Assembly (NCBI RefSeq): GCF_905220565.1
Contig: NC_059414.1
Span: forward strand, 9,236,001 to 9,300,000
Length of the DNA stretch: 64,000 nt
Direction: 5' to 3'
From: Melitaea cinxia
Taxonomy: Eukaryota; Arthropoda; Insecta; Lepidoptera; Nymphalidae
Position 1 is the first letter of the stretch. The number at the start of each line of letters is the position of its first letter. A model generated the notes under the pieces. That model made no database searches, was not told the DNA's origin, and saw only the letters and a list, made by a program, of their open reading frames with translations. The position numbers and the translations under genes were made by a program. Positions 47,796-59,600 of this stretch are shown piece after piece.

Positions 47796-50700
47796 ATATG
47801 TGCTAATTGATATCCGATAAATGTTATGTATTAAAGATTATTCGGTAAACGATAAAGGAAACTAAATAATAAAATAGAACATCTGTATAAACGCTGCCGA
47901 CGAGATCGCGCCGTGGTCCTTGGATCTCGTAATTACACCATTGTAGCGTTCACCCCTCTAATAGGCGTAGAGGAATCGACAACCTGTTCTAGATGGAACA
48001 ATGTTAAAGTTTCATAAGCCGTGGAATCATCTTCCAATTTAAAAGGGATCTCAAAAAGTTATTATTTATAAAAAATAATCCAATGTTTTACAATGATGCC
48101 TTTTAAATTGTACTCGTTGTGGGAGGATTATCACTGCTCTCTGCTACGTTTTTGTCATGATAATATTCATTCACGCGATATTTTTGTATGTTGATCTTTT
48201 TTTAAATACAAAACAATATCAAAAACTAGATTAATTAATAGAGACTTTTAGAGGAACTAAACTAAATATATTGTTTTCTTAAAGTTTTCATCTTTCACTA
48301 ATTTTATTAATCTTAAAAAATAAAACCTTAAATATCATTCCTATCTTCCAGCCTTCCTATCTTCAGTATGTCGGTTAATATCGTTTATTAAATTACAAAC
48401 ATAAATCCAAAGTAAACACCAAGATATACCGTCGTTATCGTATCGATGTCGTTACTAGGAATCGGAGTCAATGTTGTGCGTCGGAGGTCCAACCATCTTT
48501 TTTGTTTATTTGGGACTTATACCATTACTGGAATCGGTATTAGGAAACGGCTTGATTTGTTTTTTGTACAAAGTTAATTTCAAATATTTTAATTGAAAAA
48601 AAAAAAGTTTACGGTTTGTTTTGAATTATGATTATAATCAACCTCCGTTATTAATTTAAATTTGTTACTGCTGATCAAATTAATGTTCCTGATGTCAAAC
48701 GTGTAGCGTTATTTTACAAATTTATACCAGTTGACTCGTGCTTGGTTGTATTGCTCATTATATAATATTATTATTCAGTATTAGTCGATCAGGCGAATTT
48801 GTTGTCGCAATTTATTTTATACCTAACGAACACCACAAAAATAATTATCGCACACCATAAAAATAACTATTTGGTGCAGTCAATATATATATATTTTTAT
48901 TTTATTTATTTATTTATTTTGTTTCAGCTAGTCCATATCCTGTGTTAATATTAATGTTAGTATTACAAGAACAACTTATATCTAATGTTAGTAAATCTAT
49001 ATATATATTACTATAATAGTATGTAATTATTTTGATTAGTTATAATTTTTCGCGAAATATTTAGTGCATTTTACATTCACTTAGCGCGTTAGTGTGGGAG
49101 AACTTCCTCAAATAATATCCTCTGTCTGCGTAACGAGTGTTTCATCATTAATCAATGTCATTTCAGAACATGAAAGTGATGTACACGCCAACGTTATCTA
49201 ATAGCAAAAGTAAATTCAATTATCAGAGATCGTGTTTACGTAGCGGTATTGTACAAATAAAAATATTTCAAAATACTTATTTAAATCTCGATTATACAAA
49301 ATTAAAATATTACAGAACACGTAAATTAATGTCTTACTTTTATCAATACACCAACCGTGGCTCTACTATCGAACTATCGAAATAATGTAAGTGTTGATTA
49401 TCTTATTATTACGTTTATTTATATTTGAAGCCTTAGTTAATTATACCCTGAGAACGATGTATACACAGGCTTCACACCCTGTCATGTGCGTGTTAGTAAA
49501 TGCAAAGTTCATCCTACTCTACCTACATATATTACGTTCAGTAATAAAATGATCATTGCTTGAGGTTATTGAAACCGTACACATATCTGTGTCGACGAGG
49601 CTATTAAGTAACAATGATCCATGTATTTTTAAACTAGTGCGGTAGTGAAATGTAACAACCTGTCAATATCCCACTAATAGACAAAGGTGAAAGGATTTTT
49701 GAAATCGGCGAGTCAGCTTTACTTTTTTTGCAAATGACGTAATTCAGAATTTGAACAGAAACATACGATAAAAGTATCTTACTTCTTATTACTTCTCACG
49801 ATATGTCCCTGAATTAATATTGCCAACAAAAGTAGCTATTTCCATTTGGATCTGAGATTGTCTTGGTGTTAACTCGGCTCAGTGATGACGATACGCTATT
49901 AACTAATGTGAAAAAAAAAAATGTATACAGTTTCGCGTAATTATACATTAAAAAATATCTCATCTAGTGTCATTAAACAATGTATGATTATTATTTCTGC
50001 CTTGTTAATATATAATAAAACTGAAAGTCTTATATTAACAAAGAACTTTCAAGCATACTATTTTACACGTTTCCATTTAATTTACTTACAGAAGCGACTC
50101 AACTGATCTGTATCTACGTGAGAATTACAACGAGTAGGTACACAAAAATGATTAATGTCTGAACCGAATCTTCCTCAAACAAAACACGATTTGTTCTTTC
50201 GACTTTCGCAGTTTGTATAGTTCACGTAGTTTGATTTCTATCCTATTATGTATTTATTGTAAGTAATTTCGAACGCAAAATTAAAATTTTAATAAGCGAA
50301 AGTTCCAATTATCTCATTCACTTGTTTAATGATTTCTTTTTATAAGGCAGGCAGACGTTATTTTAATATCAATATTGTAACTTGTTATGATAGCCTAATG
50401 ATAGTGGTGTTTCATTAGTTCATGTAATTTCTCAATCACCGTAATCCGTTTCACAGGACTTATTGGTTACGTTCACTAATCTCCCAAGCTTCCTATTTAC
50501 GAAAGTCAATAAACCCTATAACAAATTCGTGATTTTGTTGCTTAACACGGAACTTTACCACGATTTTAATATAATTTGCATTCACAAGTAGCAAACTATT
50601 TAATTTCTTACATTAAATCGTACGATCCATCTGCATAGGGATAATGCGTCTCGACGTTCACGTACCGCCATTATCTTGACCATAAACATAAACTGCAATA

Positions 50701-51406
50701 AATTTGCCGTTGCAAACAGAAGACAGATTAAATTGTCTTACAATATCTGGCGAGGGTCAATTTCATTCGTTTTAACTGATCTATGGGTTATTAGAAAGTA
50801 ATCATTTAAATGTTGTACATGTTTTCCATGAAGATCACCTTGTCATGGTCGGTGTATATCGAACTAGACTACCACCGTCAAAGTAATCTGTGTCGAAGAA
50901 GTGGGCCACGGCAATGCTAAATTATCTCGGAGAGATTTACGCAGAATGTGGTTAGCCCAAGGAGATTGATGGTTAGCTTGACAACTATTGATAAGGCAGA
51001 CAGATTGCTTTATACTTTGCTAATAGCGTATCATTCATTTGTATGTAATCTGAACATGTGTTCATATATGTAGTGTTTATTCTTTATCATTATAAATGTT
51101 TAGTCATTATCGCTAGCCTCAATCGAAGTGTCCCTAATTTCCTATACTCTATATTAAAGTGTATTTCCATCATGTCACCTGATTTTTACTGTTAATCATT
51201 TTATCTCATATAAACTTCAAAGTTATTTATTGCTTCTATTTAAATTATTAATTGTATAGTTTTTGGAAATTAAATTATACGTTAGCTTAAAATAATTTGT
51301 TTAATTTGGTTAAATTTAAAAATTACATGAATTACGTTAAGACTACTTATTATTCTTTATAGTAAGTGTTTCATTTATTATTGAGAGTTTGAAATTTTGA
51401 ATCATT
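47796..51406. other. AT-rich intergenic stretch, nothing recognised
   Basis: No exon or element supported. Patches with higher GC at 47880-47990 and 50640-50700 are not classifiable. Confidence 0.45.
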
Positions 51407-51413
51407 TAAGTAC

Positions 51414-51760
51414 CGCTTTGGCGCAACGGTCACAGCCATGGATTGTGCCGGTTGCGCTGGCGGTTGCGGGTTCGATCCCCGTACATGACAAACATTTGTA
51501 CTGGCCATACAGGTGTTTGCCGTGGTCTGGGTGTTTGTGCAGTCCTTGTGGGTCTCCCCACCATGCCTCAGAGAGCACGTTAAGCTTTCGGTCCCGGTTG
51601 TTATCATGTACACCTGATAGCGATCGGTACTCATAGTAAGGAATATATCCGCCAACACGCATTGGAGTAGCGTGGTGGATTAAGCTCTGATCCTTCTCTT
51701 ACATGGGGAAAGAGACCTATGCCCAGTAGTGGTATATTACAAGCTGAAGCGTAATAAGCG
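51414..51760 (+). mobile_element. tRNA-headed SINE, full length
   Basis: A pol III-like head with box A (TTGGCGCAACGG) and box B (GGGTTCGATCCCC) leads into a conserved body (CACCATGCCTCAGAGAGCAC, GTGGTGGATTAAGCTCTGAT) and end (CCTATGCCCAGTAGTGG). Flanking 7-bp repeats TAAGTAC are at 51407-51413 and 51761-51767. It is over 85 percent alike by eye to the copy at 56892. It is not a functional tRNA: no acceptor stem closes around it. Confidence 0.82.
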
Positions 51761-52280
51761 TAAGTACAAATAAGAACGAATAAATCTATTACATAATTAG
51801 ACTCGAAAGAATACATAAATCCGAAAAAAAAATTACGCCAAAAGCAAACATCGATTAACAACTTTTACAAGTTTTCGCAGCAAGTAGCGAATGCACAAAA
51901 TGTTCAACGCGTTACTTTTTTATTTATTTAACGTAGTTGTTATGTTGTTAGTAAAGAATTTTCTTATTAGTATTTCTTACAAGTACAAGTTTCTCAGTTG
52001 CACTATCTAGATTGAATTCGTCATGCTCGCCATCTCGCGTTTATTATGTGCAGAGGGTAATAGCTCCGCGATAAGCCTCACGCCTTTTAATAGGTACTGA
52101 ATTCTTAGCTCAAACTTACGTTCTTCTTTCTAGTTTTCCGGGTACGTGACTAGGATTTTTAGCCCATTCATAATGTTACTTGTTGATTTTACTTGTTCGT
52201 GTAATAGTCCAGGTAACTGGTTTTTGTTTTTTAAATCTATATAATGTATTTCTTATAATTAAATTTTATTATAATTTAAG

Positions 52281-52570
52281 CTATGTGGCTAGAATAAAGC
52301 CACCCCCTCTCTTCCCGTGGGTTTCGTATGAGGCGACTAAGGCATAACATAGTTCCACTACCACCTTGTAACTTATAAAGCCGACCGATGGCGGGATAAC
52401 CATCCAACTGCTGGCTTTGGAATATACAGGCCGAAGACGGGCAGCAGCGTATTCGGTGCGACAAAGCCAGCCCTGCGATCACCAATCCGCCTGATCAGCG
52501 TGGTGACTATGGGCAACACACATGAGTTCACGCCATTTTTGGCGCGAACTTGTGGAGGCCTATGTATAGT
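52281..52570 (+). mobile_element. LINE-derived short non-autonomous element (5' UTR fused to 3' tail)
   Basis: Flanked by TAATTTAAG at 52272-52280 and 52571-52579. It begins CTATGTGGCTA, follows the LINE 5' UTR (CGTATGAGGCGACTAAGG and on), reaches ATGGGCAACACACATGAGTT, then the junction ACGCCATTTTTGGCGCGAAC and a tail ending GGAGGCCTATGTATAG. The tail is slightly shorter than in the sister copies. Frames across it encode nothing meaningful. Confidence 0.85.
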
Positions 52571-52636
52571 TAATTTAAGTCTCCTTAGGTGTCTGATAGT
52601 ATATGTATATGTATAGTGTATGTATATCATTACATA

Positions 52637-52908
52637 GTATAAAACAAAGATGCTTCCCTCTGTCTGTATGCTTAGTTCTTTAAAACTACGCAACCGATTT
52701 TGATGCGGTTATCTTAAGTAAATGGGGTGATTCCAGAGAAAGGCTTATATGTATAATACATGCATAATATAGTAGAGGAACACTGATAGTTTTAGAGGTT
52801 TCTAATGTGATGTCGTAAATAAACACATTTTTTGCACTTACATTGCAAATATTTATTTTATATTTAGCATCAGCATTGCATCTGTGCGAAGCCGGGACGG
52901 ATCGCTAG
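52637..52908 (+). mobile_element. Helitron-like element (same family as 18887)
   Basis: It begins around AGTATAAAACAAAGATGCTT, passes AACTACGCAACCGATTTTGA, GGGGTGATTCCAGAGAAAGG, and ends TGTGCGAAGCCGGGACGGAT then CGCTAG. It sits 57 bp downstream of a LINE-derived short element. Confidence 0.65.
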
Positions 52909-55400
52909 TATAGTATATAAGGTTTATATAGTTTATTTATTAATTATTGTGGTATAATTTGGCCGTAATCAATTATTATTATTGATATGTAAATTTTTTA
53001 ATATGGCACATAACACTATATATTCTAGTAAATGTAAAATTTTAAATAAATAAATTTTCCAGTAGTAAATACGAGTATGTCCAAAAAATGACAAAATATA
53101 TCTACTTGTGTTAAATATAATGTCTCTGTAATTCTTTTGTTCGCCGTATGAAGGGAAGCAGGTGCGATTTGATATGATCATAATAACAGCTGTTATGAGA
53201 TAGTGAAAATAAGATAAAACAAGTAGATAGATGCTAAATTACGTAATGAGAATGAATGTAATATTTATTAGTTAACATATTATGTCTGCTTCACACATAA
53301 CTATAGCGCGGTATTTTTTATTACTTAGAATAAATATGTAAAGGAAATGTAATTTATATTGTAGCATTGAGCAATGAAAAAACAATTTATAATTGTTATT
53401 TTCATTGAAGTTATGTTAGAATATAACATACAACAGTATAATTATATGTAAAATTTCTATGCAAATCAATTTTTTTTGAAAAATATTTGAAGGTAACATA
53501 AATAAGATATTTCTATAGTACATAAATGTAGAAGACGATCTCTCGTGCAAAATTAATTTGATTAATAGTAATTTAAGTACAATAACGTTTGTTTGAATTT
53601 TCGCTCGATTAATATAGCTAATTATTTCTACGCCTAATGAGGCTTAAAAGAACACGCTGATTAGAGTGCCACTTATTACAGTAGCTGAAATAAAGGACCG
53701 GTGCTTTAATAAAGCCATTGTACTACACCGAGAGGAGTTGGAAGTCCCGATAGCCTTGGTTTAATGAACCCTTTAGTACTGCATTGTCTTTCTAAAATTA
53801 TTTTAAAAAGGAAGTGCAATAATTACAATAATTATAAATTATCGTTTTTATGTAATATGTTTAATTGACCTCTTAAACAATTGAAGTAAAACAAACAACA
53901 AAGTAATTATGTACAGTTGTTTTGTTTGAGTTTGCGTTCTTCTCTCTTTTATAGACTTAATGAGTGTTTGTCATTTCGACAGTATGTATAAAGCGTTGGG
54001 TCGTGACACATTTGCCGAGACTACAGCAACATCGCAGTAACTTTACCTTAGAGCCAACAAAAGCTTTTCATAGAGAAATATTATAATTGCTATCAATGTC
54101 TCCATTTGTCTATCTCCGAGGGCTGAGTAGCCTCGTTGACCTAGAAAGCTGAAACTTTACTTGCTGTACACCACATGCATTTATGGGAAAGAAATCGGGG
54201 CCGCATTTCTCCGCCGGAAGGGTCGTTATTAACTTCGTTCTTCGTTAACTTCTATCACCTATGTTTATACGAGTATAGAGTGCTTTATAAAGGAGCCTAG
54301 AATTGACGACTATTTTATTACGTCTATTCATTAATAGATAGAAAAGAGTGTTATAAATTGAGTTTTAAATCGTGCATTTAAAATAAATAACTACGACTTA
54401 GAATTAATGTATGGAATTAATCTAATAAGAATAGTTATTTCTTTCTGTAAATGTTAAAAATGTATTGTAATAAATTTATCGTTAAATTTTCTTAGATTAA
54501 TTGCGATACAAAGTTAATTGTTAATAAGCCTCATACCTCAATATAAACTGTAAACCTTTAAAGTCAGCGTTTTTATAATTAGGTAACGCGTTATTTAGCT
54601 AATCTAACTAGGTAGTTTATTTAGCGAATCTTTTCATGTATAGATAAATAAAAATATTATCTTTATTTTTTCAATTAAAAATATTTGTTCTGTTCATTAA
54701 TTTTTATTACTCGTTCAAGGATTTAATTTGTTCGGATATTATATAACGTATTTTTTCTGTGTCTGTAATACTACTGAACCGAACCTTGCAAATACATTAT
54801 AATGTGCTCTAAGATTGTTCCTTGCCATTAACGTAAACTTTAATACCGCTAAACGGCCGCTCGTTATGTTCGTGTTACAAGTATTTGTCTTATAAATCAG
54901 CAAATTGGTGTGAAACTGTACAGAAAATTGCGGCCGGTTGCTTTCCATTCCATTCCCTATTGCCCTTTGTCACGTTCAGTGGAAACAATTGATTTTTCTT
55001 GGTGAAAGTTCCTTTGCGTGTATTAAAGCGTATCTGATGATCACTGATCGAAACAATTGATTTGAAGAGTAGGTATTAGGTTTTACGTTATCGTATGCGT
55101 GTTAAGAGCCCTTTACAAATCCTAAATAATCTCGTTTCTGTAGCGTGTCTTCCTTCGAAGCTTAATTAGTCATTACCGTACTCAACTTAGAGCTGCTTTA
55201 TAGCAGTTAAATTTTAGTCCTAGCCAAATACTCTAAATGCTACTCATCATATGAAATAACGGTGACGCCGGTTAAGTGGCAAAGGAAAAGGCACGCTCGA
55301 AAAAAGTCACTATAATATTAAAACACAGCCTAATATAATTTCAAGAATCATCTTGAACTCTATATTAAGGTTTACTATCATAAGTAATTTGTATTGTAAA
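52909..55400. other. AT-rich intergenic stretch upstream of the gene
   Basis: Nothing definite. At 54110-54240 a GC-richer patch (CTCCGAGGGCTGAGTAGCCT, GGGGCCGCATTTCTCCGCCG) may be a decayed repeat or a regulatory region. It is about 2 kb before the first exon found. Confidence 0.45.
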
Positions 55401-55429
55401 TGTGCTGTGTGATTTGTATTGTAATAGTG

Positions 55430-55736
55430 CTGTGTGGCTACGGCATCAAAGAATATAGCCACCTTCTCTCTTCTCATGGGTGTCGTAAGAGGCGACTAAG
55501 GGATGACACATTCCACCACCACCTTGGAACTTATAAACCCGACCGATGGCAGGATAACCATCCAACTGCTGGGTTTGAAATACACAGGCCGAAGACGGGC
55601 AGCAGCGTCTTCGGTGCGACAAAGCCATCCTGGTGACTATGGGCAACACACATGAGTTCGTGCCATTTTTGCCGCGAACTAATGAAGGCTTATGTCCAGC
55701 AGTGGACTGCAATAGGCTAAAATGATGACGATAGTG
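55430..55736 (+). mobile_element. LINE-derived short non-autonomous element (5' UTR fused to 3' tail)
   Basis: It starts CTGTGTGGCTACGGCATC, follows the LINE 5' UTR to ATGAGTTCG, then GCCATTTTTGCCGCGAAC and the LINE tail TCCAGCAGTGGACTGCAATA, ending in a GATGA-rich short repeat. About 20 bp of UTR is missing before TGGTGACTATGGGC, relative to the other copies. Only a weak 6-bp duplication (ATAGTG) is visible. Confidence 0.8.
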
Positions 55737-56262
55737 ATTATGATGAAGATGAAACGATCACAAGTCAAGTTTATCGCTTAAATTGTTTCGATGTAACTTG
55801 TTAAAACTTTATTGGAATTTTGTAGCCATTATTGACGGTGCTTGCGTGTGTGTATCGCACCGGGCTTAAACTTGTTATTTCTTTTGTTGGAGAACCCGTG
55901 TATAAATACTAATAAAGTTTAGCAAATTGTCCCTTACCCAGACACTGTAATTGCTACTATTGATTCGAATTCTCGCTCGCTTATTCAATTTAGCCTATCG
56001 CAGCCTACTGCTGAACATATAGGAGTTTTTGTATTAAAAAAAAATAGTGTGGAAATTATCTAACGACTTAAATATTATATACTCGTTTATGACATCTTGT
56101 ATTGTATTTTTCTATGTGTCTGTGTTTCGGTGTACATTAAGAATAAATAAATAAATATGACATGTTCCCCTTGAATTGTTTTTGAACTGCAATAAAAAAT
56201 TCAATATAAAATTATTGGAATATGTACCTATCGCTTTATTTATTTCTGTATTTTTTTTTCAG

Positions 56263-56618
56263 GACCGGCACGAAGCAAATCAAGCGCAGACAGGAGGCAA
56301 AGCTAAGGATAAAAACACAACATGTGACCACCGACCTATGCACCAAAACAGACAAAATAATCTTCAAATTCATGAGTCTTATATCAAGATTACATGATTA
56401 AGAAAACTATTTATTATACTTTAACTTTAAATTAACGAATCTAGTCGCAGTAGTTCTTTTAAAACGAAGCAATTTACATTAGTAAGAGCAAAACTATCAA
56501 GACTTAGTACAAAGACGAGACAGTACAAACAAACGGCTTACGGGACAACTAATGTTGATTTAAAATCAAATCGATTCATTTAGAAAATTCCCGTGACAAC
56601 AAGTCAAAATGTCTACAA
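56263..56618 (+). other. 5' UTR exon with 10-nt coding tip (initiator exon)
   Basis: The left edge is a strong acceptor: a polypyrimidine run ending in CAG at 56260-56262. The right edge is the donor GTGAGTAT at 56619, after ATG TCT ACA A. The last exonic base is A instead of the usual G. An upstream non-coding exon is therefore implied, but I could not locate it. The leader has short upstream ORFs, for example an ATG at 56338 with about 19 codons. A second frame at 56263-56397 stays open for about 44 codons up to a TAA; it has no ATG of its own fitting a longer product, so I treat it as UTR. Confidence 0.65.
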
Positions 56619-59600
56619 GTGAGTATCGAATTTTACTTATAAATTTTTTCTCTAACCTCTTGATACTAAAATTCAGTTAGAACCCGATTCTATATTCCGA
56701 AAACGATTCATTGCAGACCTAAACAAGGCATGTAATTTGAAAATTGATCGAAATTAAACGGGTCGTAAGTCGTAATAAACGAACTGTTTTATGATTATAG
56801 GAACCTGACATAAAATAGACCTTGTCATTTCCTTTGGACCTTTGGATAATCGATATGGAAAATGTTGAATATTGAACATCTTATCGAAATGCTGCAATGT
56901 ACGACGCCGTGTTGGCGCAACGGTCACAGCCATGGATTGTGCCGGTTGCGCTGGCGGTTGCGGGTTCGATCCCCGTACATGACAAACATTTGTACTGGCC
57001 ATACAGGTGTTTGCCGTGGTCTGGGTGTTTGTGCAGCCCTTGTGGGTCTCCCCACCGTGCCTCGGAGAGCGCGTTAAGCCGTCGGTCCCGATTGTTATCA
57101 TGTACATCTGATAGCGATCGTTACTCATAGTGGGGAATATATACGCCAACCCACATTGGAGCAGCGTGGTGGATTAAGCTCTGATCCTTCTCTTACATGG
57201 GGAAAGAGGCCTATGCCCAGCAGTGGAATATTACAGGCTGAAGCGAAGCGCTATCGAAATGAAACGAATGTTTATAAATTTCGATAACTTCCTCTTTCGA
57301 TACATGAAAGTACAGGTTGCAGTTTTAAAAAATATAACAATGATTTGTAGTGAATGACGAATCGATCATGTGATACGCTTTCGTGCGTGATTTTAATGTA
57401 TATTAATGTAAAATTCCACAAAATTAACACAAATATTGTAAAATGAAATTGTTTGTTTACTTTGAATAGATAGATTGCATATTAAATTGATTTTAATAAT
57501 TCTTTCATAATTAGAACGTTACATTACCCAAGATTAACGTAAGCTAACAGAATACTAAACTGAGTACGAGTAAATGAAATTAAAGCTGACAAAGACTTTC
57601 AGTTATCGATAAATTTAATATTTCAGGTTGCGAGAATTCAGCAAGAATTTTGAAAAGCAGCTTTTCACTGTCTTCGCTTCGATCTGCTCCAGCGCCGCCC
57701 AACGGCACCGGCGACCAGCTCGAGCGACCCTACCATAGCCTAACTAAAAAGAGGTGCGTTTCTAATTTCACAGTTATGTGCACTATTGAACGTGTTATGG
57801 GTTAACGGCTTTACGGTTTTAATTGCGACATCCAAAAAAGTTTGGCATAGAGTGGATTATAAACATGATTTGAATATATGAATGTGGTAAAATGAAATGT
57901 ATGCATGAGATCGTTGGATTAGTATTGACTAGCCCGTTGGCGCAATATGTAGCGGCCCTGCTATTTGCTCCGTGGGTTATGAGTTCGATTCCCGCCTTAG
58001 GCTGGGTGTAATATTTGTATTTATAAATTTATATACATATGTACTATTTCTATGTATATTTATAAATAAATAAAAAAACTAGTAAGCTATATCAGTAGGC
58101 TGTTACCTATAACACAGGCATTAAGTGGCTTACCGTAGGAACAGACGGTCGTGTGATAAAAAAATGTATGTAATATGTGAATAGATTAGATGGTGAAATG
58201 CTTGGATCGACAAATAGTAACTACATATTATTTTAAATAATGTTAAAAATGCCATATTTCTCATAATTGTGTTTGCTCGTAAACAAAAAAAAAAAAAAAC
58301 TTCATTTACCAGTATACAAGGTAGGTATTAGTCTAGTAAATATGCATTATTATTAGAGATAACTTAAAAAGTACGTTTTTTTTTATACAATGATAGGCTT
58401 GCGTGCGACCACTATTTCACCTGATGATAAGTGAAAATACGGTCTAAGATGGAGCACGCTTATCTAGAAGTAACCTATTCACTCGCGACTTAAAGATCCT
58501 CAGGTTATAGTTTTCTGGAAACACAGATCACAGACAGTACATTTCAGATCTCGATCAAATTTAAATGAGACCAAAAAAATTAAAGCACCACCTTACGATT
58601 AATAAAATAATCATCGAAATCGGTCCACCCAGTAAAAAGTTCAGAGGTACATACAACAAAATATTCGAATTGAGAATCTCGTCCTTTTTAAAGCTGGTTA
58701 CAAAAAAGATAAAAGAATAAATATGCATGTCTGAGGAAAACTGAATATTTATCGAAGACCTCATAGAAAAGGATACCTAAACAGTATACGTACTCACGTA
58801 AAATAGCATTAATTATTATTTATTTATTTGTATTTGGGAAATAAACAGTATAATAACATAAATATCATAAACGTCACATAGTATAATCATATAGTATAAT
58901 AAAATAAATCACATAAAATAAGAAATAATACCTAACATATAAGTTTCCACTAACATTTATATTGTATATATTCATGTCATTTTATACAATAATAGTATAT
59001 TATAATAACGTGACCGTGATAATATTACAGGAAGGAACCATGTCGAGAGGCGTGGCGACGCAGCTGGGGCTCCGCGGTGAGTGGAGGCAGCGCCGGCGAC
59101 GACCTGTGGCCGCTGCTGCAACACCACTACGAGTACATCATGGACAACCAGATCATTGACTCTTGCAAGGTGAGTACGAAGATATACCAAGTGCAGGAAA
59201 CGTTTGAATAAATGAGTTCAGTGAGTAGTGCCGACCCTACCCCGAATTCCCCCAGGAGCTCTGGTCACCTTACCATAGGAACACACCATCCTTGAAAGCA
59301 TTATTATTTAGATGTGATCTTCTGTAAGGTTGTATTTCCCCAGTCGGACTGTTGCAGATTTTGAGCAGGATATAGCCTGCTGTTCCTTACCTCAGTAAAA
59401 CCAAGTGATGTCCAAAATAATTAAAATTCATTTAAACACAATATAGTGTGACAATGACCAATGTGTTCCACAAACCACCAGCATGTAAATTGTAGGTATT
59501 ATTATATATCATAGCTATCATTTATTAGGAATGTTGTGCTAAGTTAAACTTTAACTAAAGAGGTGTATGTCTAACTGATTTACAGGCTTAATCAATCAAT

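Noticed and set aside
56900..56985. tRNA gene
   Set aside because: Boxes A and B are present but no cloverleaf or acceptor stem closes; it is a SINE head.
51397..57130. Similar frames of 70-130 codons at 51.4 and 56.9 kb, with partly identical translations
   Set aside because: They are translations of the two SINE copies, on either strand.
59040..59159. Start codon and 40-codon frame inside exon 3
   Set aside because: Out of phase with the splice-consistent frame that links exons 2, 3 and 4.
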